DNA of 64,000 nt from Larkinella sp049445795. Its GTDB lineage: Bacteria; Bacteroidota; Bacteroidia; Cytophagales; Spirosomataceae. The notes under the pieces were generated by a model that searched no databases, had not been told where the DNA came from, and saw only the letters and a list, made by a program, of their open reading frames with translations. The DNA lies in contig NZ_JBMSDT010000008.1 of NCBI RefSeq assembly GCF_049445795.1, forward strand, positions 248,001-312,000, read 5' to 3'. Shown here one piece after another: positions 8,066-16,432 of this stretch (positions are counted from its first letter, which is position 1; every line of letters begins with the position of its first letter). The position numbers and the translations under genes are program-made.

Positions 8066-8989
8066 ATGACAAAACCATTTACCAAACACGCAGTTTCTTC
8101 ACCCGATGCGGTTTTCCGTTCTCCTGTCAATCGCTCGTTGCAAGCCTGGTTGTTACTGATTCTGGTGGCCCTCATCTGGGGTACATCCTTCATTCTGATC
8201 AAACACAGCCTAACGGTTTTTTCCGCGATGCAGGTCGGAACAGGCCGGATTTTTCTGGCGCTGGTCTTTTTCCTTCCCTACCTAGTTGTCCGCTGGCGGC
8301 AGTTTCCGCGCAGCCGCTGGCTTCCGTTGCTGGGTTCGGGCATGCTGGGGTATCTCATTCCCGCCGTTCTGTTCGCCACCGCCGGAGCGCACCTGAACAG
8401 CTCGCTGGCCGGGACGCTGAACGCCCTCAGCCCCCTGTTCACCTTTCTGATCGGAATTAGTTTATTCGGCAGACAGGCAAAAACCCAGCAAATCGGCGGC
8501 ATTCTGCTTGGGTTTGCCGGATCGGTTTTTCTGGTCTTTTTCAGCAACACCGGTTCGTTTGAGTTCAACGGGTATGCCTTCCTGATTGTGCTGGCAACGC
8601 TTTGTTACGGGTTTAACATCAACATCGTCGCCCGGTATTTGTCGGACTTACCGGCGCTGCTGTCCACGGCTTCGACCTTTTCGCTGGTCGGCCCCATTGC
8701 ACTGCTCGGTCTGGCCACGACCGACTTCCCGGCCCGGATTTCGGCTCCGGGTTCGACGCCCGCATTGCTGATGCTTCTGACGCTCGGAATGATCGGCTCA
8801 GGCTTTGCGACCATCCTGTTTAACCGGATCATTCAGCTAAAATCCGGCGTTTTTGCCTCGACGGTTACCTACCTGATTCCGGTTGTTGCGGTCCTCTGGG
8901 GGCTTTTCGATGGGGAACCCTTGCACTGGCCGCAGGTGGCCGGTATGGGAATTTGTTTGTTGGGCGTATATTTGATCAACAAAAAATAG
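8066..8989 (+). CDS. EamA-family (DMT) transporter
   Basis: 307 residues from the ATG at 8066. Ten membrane segments form two EamA repeats. The first opens with LLLILVALIWGTSFILIKHS and the second near GYAFLIVLATLCYGFNINIV. The protein ends with the usual basic tail after LLGVYLINKK. Family members export amino acids, their analogues or other metabolites; the substrate cannot be told from sequence. The GTSF/LIK motif in the first helix and the P-V-x-A/V-x-W-G motif in the ninth (IPVVAVLWGLFDGE) are intact. Confidence 0.9.
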   Translation: MTKPFTKHAVSSPDAVFRSPVNRSLQAWLLLILVALIWGTSFILIKHSLTVFSAMQVGTGRIFLALVFFLPYLVVRWRQFPRSRWLPLLGSGMLGYLIPAVLFATAGAHLNSSLAGTLNALSPLFTFLIGISLFGRQAKTQQIGGILLGFAGSVFLVFFSNTGSFEFNGYAFLIVLATLCYGFNINIVARYLSDLPALLSTASTFSLVGPIALLGLATTDFPARISAPGSTPALLMLLTLGMIGSGFATILFNRIIQLKSGVFASTVTYLIPVVAVLWGLFDGEPLHWPQVAGMGICLLGVYLINKK

Positions 8990-9008
8990 ATCCTCAACCC
9001 CAGCATCC

Positions 9009-9509
9009 ATGTTTCGTGCGACCGTCGATGACCTTTCTCCGATTGAAATAGAATTTTCGGGCCAGCAACCCCTTCTGAACGGCCAGCCACTGTCCTGGGA
9101 TCTGGTTCGGCTCAACGACCGGCAGTTTCACCTGCTGTTCGAAAACCGTTCGTACACGGCCGAGGTGCTGCACCTCGACCCGGCAACCAAAACCGCCACC
9201 CTTAAACTAAACCGGACTATTCATCACATCCAGCTAAAAGACCGCTTTGACCTCCTGCTGGAACAGATGGGTATGAGTACTACCAGCCAGACTAAACTCA
9301 ACGACATCAAGGCCCCGATGCCCGGTTTGATTCTAAGCCTGAGCGTGCAACCCGGCGATACCGTCCGTAAGGGTGACACGGTTTTGATTCTGGAAGCCAT
9401 GAAAATGGAAAATGTCATCAAGGCCCCCGCCGATGGCACTGTCAAAGCCGTCCGAATCAGCCGTGGGCAGACCGTCGAAAAAAACCAGGTACTCGTGGAA
9501 TTCAATTAA
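9009..9509 (+). CDS. Biotin carboxyl carrier protein subunit of an acyl-CoA carboxylase
   Basis: 166 residues. The C-terminal half is a biotinyl domain: APMPGLILSLSVQPGD, then the biotin site EAMKMEN with Lys at 132, and KAPADGTVKAVRI. The N-terminal 90 residues form a small beta-rich domain as in carrier proteins that work with a separate carboxyltransferase of the propionyl- or acetyl-CoA type. No biotin carboxylase or carboxyltransferase gene is within the window, so the carrier is encoded apart from its partners. The linker is short and not of the long Pro/Ala-rich AccB kind. Confidence 0.88.
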   Translation: MFRATVDDLSPIEIEFSGQQPLLNGQPLSWDLVRLNDRQFHLLFENRSYTAEVLHLDPATKTATLKLNRTIHHIQLKDRFDLLLEQMGMSTTSQTKLNDIKAPMPGLILSLSVQPGDTVRKGDTVLILEAMKMENVIKAPADGTVKAVRISRGQTVEKNQVLVEFN

Positions 9510-9589
9510 GAGTTATGAGTCGGCTCCGCCATTTCCTGTAAAGTGGCGGAGCCAACTCTTAATTCTTAACTCTTAATTCTTAACTCTTA
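9509..9589. repeat. Hairpin plus 14-base tandem repeat (AACTCTTAATTCTT)
   Basis: GGCTCCGCCA (9522-9531) pairs perfectly with TGGCGGAGCC (9544-9553), and GAGT/ACTC extend the stem. The right side continues as AACTCTTAATTCTT repeated 2.5 times from 9554, while AAGAGTTATGAGT on the left pairs with these words. It begins at the stop codon of the biotin carrier gene and ends just before the pyrH promoter. Confidence 0.8.
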
Positions 9590-9590
9590 C

Positions 9591-9598
9591 TATATTTG
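9591..9598 (+). promoter_or_regulatory. -7 element of the pyrH promoter
   Basis: TATATTTG fits TAnnTTTG, 17 bases before the pyrH ATG. Its upstream side is the AACTCTTAATTCTT tandem repeat, so any -33 contact would fall in repeat DNA. Confidence 0.55.
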
Positions 9599-9615
9599 CG
9601 GCCAAACTTTCCTTC

Positions 9616-10332
9616 ATGGCTCAACTAAAATATAAACGAATCCTGCTTAAGCTGAGCGGAGAAGCGTTAAGCGGGGACCTCGGTTACGGTATCAATCCGG
9701 CCGTTTTAGAACAGTACAGTCTGGAAATCAAGCAGGTTGTCGAATTGGGTGTTCAGGTGGCCATCGTCATCGGCGGGGGCAACATCTTCCGGGGCATTCA
9801 GGGAGAACGCAGCGGGATGGACCGGGTACAGGGTGATTACATGGGTATGCTGGCTACCGTGATCAATGCCATGGCGATCCAAAGTTCGCTCGAACAGCAC
9901 GGTTTATACACGCGGGTGATGTCGGCCATCAAAATGGAGCAGGTTTGCGAACCGTACGTTCGTCGGCGGGCCGTTCGGCACCTTGAGAAAGGACGGATCG
10001 TCATTTTCGGAGCCGGAACCGGCAATCCCTATTTCACGACCGACACAACCGCCAGTCTGCGCGCCATTGAAGTCGAAGCCGATGTGGTCCTGAAAGGCAC
10101 GAAGGTAGACGGCGTTTACACGGCTGACCCGTTCAAAGACAAAACCGCTACCCGGTATACCACCATTTCGTTTCAGGACGTTTACGAAAAGAAATTGAAC
10201 GTCATGGACCTGACGGCCTTTACGCTGTGCAAAGAAAATAATCTCCCCATCATCGTATTCGACATGAACCGCCCGAACAACCTGATCCGGCTGGTCGAAG
10301 GCGATGATATCGGTACGTTAATCACAGGGTAG
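9616..10332 (+). CDS. pyrH: UMP kinase
   Basis: 238 residues, the usual length. It phosphorylates UMP to UDP in the cytoplasm and is the entry to all pyrimidine nucleoside triphosphates. KRILLKLSGEALSGD is the N-terminal ATP site of the amino-acid-kinase fold, and GGGNIFRG is the UMP/phosphate loop. ATRYTTISFQDVYEKKLNVMD with AFTLCKENNLPIIVFD is the conserved C-terminal part. The gene is followed by frr in the same direction, as in many bacteria, but here an inverted repeat sits between them. Confidence 0.96.
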   Translation: MAQLKYKRILLKLSGEALSGDLGYGINPAVLEQYSLEIKQVVELGVQVAIVIGGGNIFRGIQGERSGMDRVQGDYMGMLATVINAMAIQSSLEQHGLYTRVMSAIKMEQVCEPYVRRRAVRHLEKGRIVIFGAGTGNPYFTTDTTASLRAIEVEADVVLKGTKVDGVYTADPFKDKTATRYTTISFQDVYEKKLNVMDLTAFTLCKENNLPIIVFDMNRPNNLIRLVEGDDIGTLITG

Positions 10333-10345
10333 AATTTTTATGTAT

Positions 10346-10420
10346 AATGATGAATTATGAATGATGAATTATAGGCGCTGCGTTAGCCCATTCATCATTC
10401 ATAATTCATAATTCATCATT
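10346..10420. repeat. Word-mosaic inverted repeat (ATTCATCATT type)
   Basis: AATGATGAATTATGAATGATGAATTAT on the left faces ATTCATCATTCATAATTCA... on the right, with the spacer GGCGCTGCGTTAGCCC. Each arm is itself a mosaic of ATGATGA and ATTATGA words. It lies between pyrH and frr. A close relative is at 38061-38139. Confidence 0.88.
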
Positions 10421-10432
10421 TCACTAGTAGCG

Positions 10433-10993
10433 ATGGAAGAAATAGAGCTATACCTTGAAGACGCCCGGGATACGATGGAGAAGGCGTTGAAACACTTGAA
10501 CATTGAATTGTCGAAAATTCGGGCGGGAAAAGCTTCCCCGGCCATGCTGGACGGCCTTCAGGTAGAATATTACGGCATGAATTCGCCGATTAACAACGTC
10601 GCTTCGATCACGACGCCCGACGCCCGGACCATCGCCATCAAACCGTTCGAAAAAAAGATGATCGGTGAAATTGAGAAGGCAATCCGGAACAGCAACCTGG
10701 GCCTTTCGCCCACCAACGATGGCGAAAACATCCGGCTGAACATTCCCCCGCTGACCGAAGAACGTCGCCGGGATCTGGTCAAAAAAGTGAAGCAGGAAAT
10801 TGAAGTCGCCAAGGTAAACGTCCGGAATATCCGGAAAGATACCAACGACGGCATCCGGAAACTGACCAAAGAAGGAGTTTCGGAAGATGAGGTCAAGAAA
10901 GGCGAAGAACGGGTGCAGAAACTGACCGACAGTTTTATTGCCAAGATTGATACCATCTTTACAGCCAAGGAACAAGATATTATGGCGGTTTAA
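10433..10993 (+). CDS. frr: Ribosome recycling factor
   Basis: 186 residues, full length. It splits post-termination ribosomes together with EF-G. The long-helix start DTMEKALKHLNIELSKIRAG is present, as is the core KASPAMLDGLQVEYYG. The C-terminal bundle has LTEERRRDLVKKVKQE and VRNIRKDTNDGIRKL, which carry the conserved arginines that contact 23S rRNA. The start at 10433 lies 12 bases after the ATTCATCATT repeat. A G+C hairpin follows at 11019. Confidence 0.97.
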   Translation: MEEIELYLEDARDTMEKALKHLNIELSKIRAGKASPAMLDGLQVEYYGMNSPINNVASITTPDARTIAIKPFEKKMIGEIEKAIRNSNLGLSPTNDGENIRLNIPPLTEERRRDLVKKVKQEIEVAKVNVRNIRKDTNDGIRKLTKEGVSEDEVKKGEERVQKLTDSFIAKIDTIFTAKEQDIMAV

Positions 10994-11018
10994 GGATTCG
11001 GACGCTGCGTAGACCAGG

Positions 11019-11039
11019 CCCCGGACTGTCCGTCCGGGG
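11019..11039 (+). terminator. Hairpin after frr, probable terminator
   Basis: CCCCGGAC-TGTCC-GTCCGGGG is a perfect 8-base-pair stem with a 5-base loop. The tail TTATT is only weakly T-rich, so termination efficiency is uncertain. Confidence 0.5.
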
Positions 11040-11190
11040 TTATTAACGGGTAGCCCTTCGGGCCAATTCTGGCTCGTGAACCGACCCACATTAGCGCTAG
11101 GGACCTTACTATTCCCCTACATAACCCTACTATATTGCAACTTCATCATTTGTCATTATCTTGTAGCAAGTTCTAAACCCTTGCTCTTTG

Positions 11191-13605
11191 GTGACAATTC
11201 TACGATTCGCAGGTCAGCTTGCGCTGGCACTTCTGTTCATTACAGTCTGGAGCGAGCCGGTTTGCGCTCAATCGTCGCTAACCCGCGTCATTTCGGGATA
11301 CGTACGCGAAACCGGCACGAACAAACCCATCGGCGGAGCAACGGTTTTTATCGTGGAAACCCGCCGGGGAACCACGACGGATCGCGACGGTTTTTACAAC
11401 CTGACCGTGGCTGACGGTTCCTACACCCTCCTGATTTCGCACCTGGGCTACCTGCGGCAGGAACAGAAAGTAACTGTGCCACCCAACCGAACCCTCAACA
11501 ACCTTTCGCTGTCTCCTGATACACAGCTTCTTGAAGAAGTGACGGTTAAAACCGAGTCGCCCGACCGGAATGTCAAAAAAGTCGAGCTGGGTGTCACTCA
11601 ATTACCCATCCAGAGCATCATCAAAATGCCCGCTCTCATGGGCGAGGTGGATGTGATGCGCAGCCTGCTGCTGCTGCCGGGGGTCACGACCGTCGGCGAA
11701 GGGGCCACCGGCCTGAACGTTCGCGGGGGAAGCGTCGACCAGAACCTGGTCCTGCTCGACGAGGCACCCATCTACAATTCGTCGCACCTGATGGGCTTTT
11801 TCTCGGTTTTCAATCCGGACGCCGTGCGCGACGTCACCTTGCAGAAAGGCAGTATGCCCGCCCGCTACGGGGGCCGGACCTCGGCTGTGCTCGACGTTCG
11901 GACCAAAGAACCCGATCCGGAAAAGCTACGGCTCACGGGCGGTGTTGGCCTGATTTCCAACCGGTTGGGTGTGGAAGGTCCGATTGCCGGCCGGAAGCTG
12001 ACCTTCCTGGCCGACGCCCGGCTGGCGCTCAACGACTTCCTGTTCAAAGCAGGACCAACCGGCATCCGCGATGTCAAAGCTAGCTTTTATGACGTCACAG
12101 CCAAGCTCAAATTTCTTCCCAATGAGCGAAATACGGTATACGCATCGGGCTACCTCAGCGATGACCGGATGCTTTTTCCCTCCGACTCTCTGCTGTCGGT
12201 GGATGTGTCGGCATCCCGGACGGGCTTCGATTACCAAACCGCTAACGGTTCGCTGCGCTGGATTCATACCTTTTCCGACCGATTGAGCCTGAACCTTTCG
12301 GCCGTCGTCGCCCGCTACCGTTCGGCTACCAGCGTTCCCGACTCCAGCAACGAGTTCCGCTTGCAGTCGGAGTTGTTATCGCGAATTGGTAAAGCCGAGT
12401 TTACGCATCAAACCGATCGGCATCGCTGGTCGTTTGGCCTACAGGTTACGCATTATGCCCTGAAGCCCAACACCTTAAAACCGGGCCCGGTTTCCAACGT
12501 ACAAGCCGTTGAGTTACCCGCCGAGCAGGGACTGGAAACCGGATTATACGCCGAAGATGAGATTATCCTAAACGAGAAGGCCGCGCTGATTGCCGGGTTA
12601 AGGTACTCGTCCTTCCTGTTTCTGGGGCCGATCGAAACGCGAACCTATGCGCCGAATGGTCCCCGTCGGCCCGAAAACCTGCTGAATCAGGAGTTTGTCG
12701 GGCGCGGTGCAGTGGCACAGTCGTACGGTGGTTTCGAACCCCGGTTGGCCCTGCGCTGGGCAATACGGCCCGACCGATCGGTAAAAATTGCCTACACCCG
12801 CACCCGGCAGTACCTGCAACTCGTCACGAATACCACCGCCGTTCTGCCCACTTCCCGCTGGAAAATGAGCGACACGCACCTCCGCCCCCAAATTGCCGAC
12901 CAGGTTTCGGCTGGCTATTTCCAGAACTTCCGAAACGATACCTACGAAACGTCGGCCGAGGTGTATTATCGAACAAGCCAGAACGCCATCGATTACCGCG
13001 ATGGGGCAAAATTGCTGCTCAATCCCACCCCCGAAACCGACCTGATCCAGGGCCGGGGTCAGGCGTATGGGGTTGAACTAATGGTCAAAAAGAACAAGGG
13101 TTTTCTGACCGGCTGGGCGAGTTATGCGTTCACCCGTAGTTTTTTGCGAATCGACCGGCCCTACCCCGGCGAGCGGATCAACAATGGAAACTGGTATCCG
13201 GCAAATTTTGACAAACCGCACGCCGTTAATCTGCTGGCGATTTACCGGCCTTCGCTAACCTTCACGTTTTCGGCCAATTACACCTACAGCACCGGTCGCC
13301 CCCTGACTGTCCCCTATGCCAAAGCCCGGGTCAATAACCTCATCACGCTGCCGGTGTACCTGGATCGTAACCAGCAGCGCATTCCCGACTACCACCGGCT
13401 GGATGTGTCGCTCACCTGGGAAAAGAGCCCGGCCCGGAAGTCCCGATACTGGTATAGCTGGAGCTTTTCCGTGTATAATCTTTATGCCCGAAAAAATGCC
13501 TACTCGGTTTTTTACCGGTTTAGCAGCTACACGCCCGGCGATGCCAATAAGTTGTCCATTTTTGGCTCGGCGATACCTTCACTGACCTATAATTTCAAGT
13601 TGTAA
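11191..13605 (+). CDS. TonB-dependent outer-membrane receptor
   Basis: About 804 residues. After a signal peptide ending in EPVCAQ comes a carboxypeptidase-like regulatory domain (ISGYVRETGTNKPIGGATVF and TTTDRDGFYNLTVADGSYTL). The plug follows (LLLPGVTTVGEGATGLNVRG, then LVLLDEAPIYNSSHL), and then a long beta-barrel ending in SIPSLTYNFKL-type sequence with a terminal Leu. There is no ATG before the signal peptide. An in-frame TAG at 11164 leaves only TTG 11188 or GTG 11191; I chose the GTG. The gene is followed after 9 bases by a DUF4249 lipoprotein, a pairing common in Cytophagales. The pair likely imports an unknown ligand. Confidence 0.9.
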   Translation: MTILRFAGQLALALLFITVWSEPVCAQSSLTRVISGYVRETGTNKPIGGATVFIVETRRGTTTDRDGFYNLTVADGSYTLLISHLGYLRQEQKVTVPPNRTLNNLSLSPDTQLLEEVTVKTESPDRNVKKVELGVTQLPIQSIIKMPALMGEVDVMRSLLLLPGVTTVGEGATGLNVRGGSVDQNLVLLDEAPIYNSSHLMGFFSVFNPDAVRDVTLQKGSMPARYGGRTSAVLDVRTKEPDPEKLRLTGGVGLISNRLGVEGPIAGRKLTFLADARLALNDFLFKAGPTGIRDVKASFYDVTAKLKFLPNERNTVYASGYLSDDRMLFPSDSLLSVDVSASRTGFDYQTANGSLRWIHTFSDRLSLNLSAVVARYRSATSVPDSSNEFRLQSELLSRIGKAEFTHQTDRHRWSFGLQVTHYALKPNTLKPGPVSNVQAVELPAEQGLETGLYAEDEIILNEKAALIAGLRYSSFLFLGPIETRTYAPNGPRRPENLLNQEFVGRGAVAQSYGGFEPRLALRWAIRPDRSVKIAYTRTRQYLQLVTNTTAVLPTSRWKMSDTHLRPQIADQVSAGYFQNFRNDTYETSAEVYYRTSQNAIDYRDGAKLLLNPTPETDLIQGRGQAYGVELMVKKNKGFLTGWASYAFTRSFLRIDRPYPGERINNGNWYPANFDKPHAVNLLAIYRPSLTFTFSANYTYSTGRPLTVPYAKARVNNLITLPVYLDRNQQRIPDYHRLDVSLTWEKSPARKSRYWYSWSFSVYNLYARKNAYSVFYRFSSYTPGDANKLSIFGSAIPSLTYNFKL

Positions 13606-13614
13606 GGATACCCG

Positions 13615-14685
13615 ATGAAACCCACGATCCTGCCTCTTGTCCTGATCCTAACGATGCTGCTTTGCCAGTGTATCACACCGATCAATCCCGATACCCGAAC
13701 CCTGCCCCGATCGCTGGTCGTGGATGGGCTGGTGACCGACCAACCCGGCCGAAACCGCATCTCATTGAGTGTCACCGCTGATTATACCGCTACTTCGCTG
13801 ACGTACGTGATCGAAAGAGCGGAAGTGCTTGTCACCGACAACACCGGCCAGCGCATTCCGTTTCTGGAAACATCGCCGGGTTATTACCAGCCCGATACCA
13901 ACTGGCGGGGCATACCGGGGCGGAGTTATACGCTAAACATCCGGCTCTCCGACGGGCGCGAGTATACGTCGCAACCCGAACTTCTCCAGCCTGTTCCGCC
14001 CATCGATTCCCTGTTTGTGGAATATACTGAGAAGCCAATCCCCAATACCAATGCGTTCGACAAGGGATTTGACGTTTACCTGGATTTGAAAGACCCGGCA
14101 ACCCCCGATAATTTTTACCGTTGGAGCTGGGTTCATTACGAGCGGCTTGCCTATTGTGGTACGGTCAAAATACCGGAATGCCCTAACTGTCAGAATTATG
14201 TGGAATATAGTTTAAGCTGTTGTGGGCAATGCTGGGATATTGTTCGGTATCAGAATCAGATCAACATTGCCAGCGACCAGTTCATCAACGGCAACCTATT
14301 GAGTCGGCGACCTATTTTGAGAGCCCCTTTCAGCAGCTATTTACCGTATTACGTCGAAATTGAACAACAATCGCTGACTAAAGAAGCGTATCAGTATCTC
14401 ATCGCCCTGAACGATCTGATCCAAAATACGGGTGGCCTGTTCGATGCGGCACCGGTTACTCTGATCGGCAACATGAGTCGAATAGGCCATCCAAACGAAT
14501 TGGTTCTGGGGTACTTTGGGGCCTCAGCAATGGTGGTTCGACCACTCATCATCGACCGTCAAACGGCTCCTTCCTTTCCAACCCTCGTCATTAGTCCTCC
14601 GCCCCTGCCTCCGCCGGGTGCCTGCACATCCTGCGTCGAAAGCCCGTTCCGAACGCAAAAAAAACCGCGCTGGTGGCCCGAATAA
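13615..14685 (+). CDS. DUF4249 domain lipoprotein
   Basis: 356 residues. The signal peptide ends in a lipobox, LLCQC, with Cys at residue 19, so the mature protein should be lipid-anchored. DUF4249 features are visible: LVVDGLVTDQPGRNRISLSV at the front, then AEVLVTDNTGQ and SDGREYTSQPELL. A Cys-rich segment at about residues 180-206 (CPNCQNYVEYSLSCCGQCW) is followed by a C-terminal GACTSC. The cysteines may bind metal or form disulfides. Its position right behind the TonB receptor suggests an outer-membrane accessory subunit, much as SusD serves SusC. Confidence 0.85.
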   Translation: MKPTILPLVLILTMLLCQCITPINPDTRTLPRSLVVDGLVTDQPGRNRISLSVTADYTATSLTYVIERAEVLVTDNTGQRIPFLETSPGYYQPDTNWRGIPGRSYTLNIRLSDGREYTSQPELLQPVPPIDSLFVEYTEKPIPNTNAFDKGFDVYLDLKDPATPDNFYRWSWVHYERLAYCGTVKIPECPNCQNYVEYSLSCCGQCWDIVRYQNQINIASDQFINGNLLSRRPILRAPFSSYLPYYVEIEQQSLTKEAYQYLIALNDLIQNTGGLFDAAPVTLIGNMSRIGHPNELVLGYFGASAMVVRPLIIDRQTAPSFPTLVISPPPLPPPGACTSCVESPFRTQKKPRWWPE

Positions 14686-14855
14686 AGACCAGTGATCCAA
14701 CAACCGGGAACATCACCTGAGGGGCGGCCCGGCTTTTTGTCCAGGATGGGCCCGGCTGAACGCCCCCAACACCGACTGTTCCCAATTCTCCGTCAGTTAC
14801 GCAGCCAATGTCACTAGGTACCGACTTTGGCTAGCCTGACTGCGCCCTTCCCCGC

Positions 14856-14863
14856 TACCTTTG
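14856..14863 (+). promoter_or_regulatory. -7 element upstream of the lipoprotein at 14925
   Basis: TACCTTTG fits TAnnTTTG and lies 61 bases before the ATG. A TTTGG at 14826 is further upstream than the usual -33 spacing. Confidence 0.5.
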
Positions 14864-14924
14864 AAGTACCCAATCAGAAAATAGGGTATCATTTTTTACC
14901 ATCCACACCAACAAATCACACGTC

Positions 14925-15806
14925 ATGAACACGTTTGTAAAAAGTACGCTTTCCGTTCTCGGTATTTCGCTGCTGGCCAGCCTGAGTTCCTGCACCAACA
15001 ACGAGGCCATCAAACCCCTGCAAAGCAACGGCACGACGCCTTACACCGAAACTGCCCCCCAGCCGACGCAGGTAAATAATTTGTTGCCCACTCTTCAAAC
15101 CTATCGTCTGGTGAAACACGGCGACTGGCAGTTGTTCTACGACGAACAGGGCGATCTGGTCAAACTGCAATCGACCGCCGAACCGAACTATCGCCGGGAG
15201 TACACCCGTGCTTCCAACGGCACCGGAATGACGATCCAGTTGTTCAATGGCTACAACCTGTGGCGCAAAACGCTCATTCTGTTCGATGCCAAGGGCCGCT
15301 GCAAAGAATCGTTTATTACAAATTACTCCGTCGTCAACGGAAAAACCGTAGCCACCACCCGGCGGTTTTCGTACCAATACAATGCCGCCAACCAGTTGAT
15401 CAAAATGACCAATCTGGACAATGCCGGTCATTACCTGGAATTTCTTTACAATGACAATAATGACCTGGTTGTGATCAACATCAAGAAAAACGGCAAATGG
15501 GAAGCCATGACCTACGGGTATAAACCGGCCGGGGAAGCGCTGATCAAAGATTACACCCGCCTGAATCCGATCTGGATGACGCTGCATGAGGAGATCGACC
15601 CGTTCCTGCCGATCTACGGCAAGTTCAACAAAAACCTGGTCCGGTTGTTCCATTACGATGACAAAACCGCCGGAAAGTCGCTGGAGAAAGTGTCGTACAA
15701 CTACTCATTCAACCGCATGGGCCTGGTGACGTCGCAGGAAGAAATTCGCTTCACGGCGGGCCAAACCCTGACGCAAACGATCAACTTCGGGTATCAGTTT
15801 AACTAA
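14925..15806 (+). CDS. Lipoprotein with YD-like repeats, unknown function
   Basis: 293 residues. The signal peptide ends LLASLSSC with the lipid-modified Cys at 23. The mature part has repeated motifs of the form x-F/Y-x-Y-D/N, for example WQLFYDEQGDLVKLQS, RRFSYQYNAANQLIKM, LEFLYNDNNDLVVINI, RLFHYDD and KVSYNYSFNRMGLV. These resemble the short beta hairpins of RHS/YD-type proteins and of Bacteroidota lipoproteins of the DUF4595 kind. It is probably a surface or periplasmic beta-sheet protein. Partner and ligand are unknown. Confidence 0.7.
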   Translation: MNTFVKSTLSVLGISLLASLSSCTNNEAIKPLQSNGTTPYTETAPQPTQVNNLLPTLQTYRLVKHGDWQLFYDEQGDLVKLQSTAEPNYRREYTRASNGTGMTIQLFNGYNLWRKTLILFDAKGRCKESFITNYSVVNGKTVATTRRFSYQYNAANQLIKMTNLDNAGHYLEFLYNDNNDLVVINIKKNGKWEAMTYGYKPAGEALIKDYTRLNPIWMTLHEEIDPFLPIYGKFNKNLVRLFHYDDKTAGKSLEKVSYNYSFNRMGLVTSQEEIRFTAGQTLTQTINFGYQFN

Positions 15807-15846
15807 GGCAGGCACTCTTCCCGCCTGGGAACAGCTATTTTTCCTC

Positions 15847-15930
15847 TTACACAGGGTTGATCAGGGAAAATCAGAGCTTATCAGAGGTTTCTCTGGTCAA
15901 CTCTGGTTTCCCCTGATCAACCCTGTGTAA
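15847..15930. repeat. Inverted repeat (TTACACAGGGTTGATCAG type)
   Basis: TTACACAGGGTTGATCAGGG pairs with CCCTGATCAACCCTGTGTAA over 20 bases. The interior consists of ATCAGAG/TCTGGTCAACTCTGG words. The same family occurs at 50622-50719. Confidence 0.9.
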
Positions 15931-15983
15931 TTATATATCGATAGTAACCACAATATTGTCCTGTCCACAAGCGTACGGTTTTC

Positions 15984-15999
15984 TGTCCAGAAACGGACA
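15984..15999. promoter_or_regulatory. Candidate PadR operator, TGTCC-N6-GGACA
   Basis: TGTCCAGAAACGGACA is a dyad 107 bases before the PadR start at 16106. A further TGTCC half-site is at 15962. The matching dyad upstream of the second PadR gene (22272-22287) makes an autoregulatory operator likely. Confidence 0.5.
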
Positions 16000-16105
16000 C
16001 GTAGCTTACCCCCTATCTTCAAAAATTGCTTCAGAACACGTAACAGGGCCAATTTCCTATTCTGGCAAGGCATTTGTTATACATTTACACAACTAATAAG
16101 ATCGA

Positions 16106-16432
16106 ATGAAAGGAACCTATCTCGGCGAGTTTGAAGAAGTAGTCCTGCTAGCGGTGGCGATTCGGGCGGGGGATGCTTATGGGGCTGCTGTCGTCACCGA
16201 AATTGAGCAGCAGATGAACCGCCCGGTTAATCTCGGCGCGGTGCATTCGGCCCTGAACCGGCTTCAGGAGAAAGGGCTGGTCACCTCCGCGATGGGCGGT
16301 ATTTCGGCCGAACGGGGAGGTCGCCGGAAACGCCTTTACACCGTTACGATGGCAGGGCGTCGGGCGCTGGAAGAAATCCGGCAACTGCGCAACCAGATGT
16401 GGGACACCATTCCGAAAACCGCCTGGTCATGA
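16106..16432 (+). CDS. PadR-family transcriptional regulator
   Basis: 108 residues. The winged helix spans most of the protein: GEFEEVVLLAVAIRAGDAYG, the recognition helix region VNLGAVHSALNRLQEKGLV, and the wing GRRKRLYTVTMAGRRALEEI. PadR proteins repress adjacent genes and respond to small molecules or membrane stress. Its stop overlaps the ATG of the downstream permease (ATGA), so the two are co-translated. A second copy of this cassette lies in mirror orientation at 19075-22133, about half identical by eye. Confidence 0.92.
   Translation: MKGTYLGEFEEVVLLAVAIRAGDAYGAAVVTEIEQQMNRPVNLGAVHSALNRLQEKGLVTSAMGGISAERGGRRKRLYTVTMAGRRALEEIRQLRNQMWDTIPKTAWS

Noticed and set aside
9554..9589. Direct repeats AACTCTTAATTCTT as a possible CRISPR or origin iteron
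   Set aside because: Only 2.5 units of 14 bases without spacers and paired with an inverted arm; it is part of a hairpin repeat. No CRISPR array was seen anywhere.
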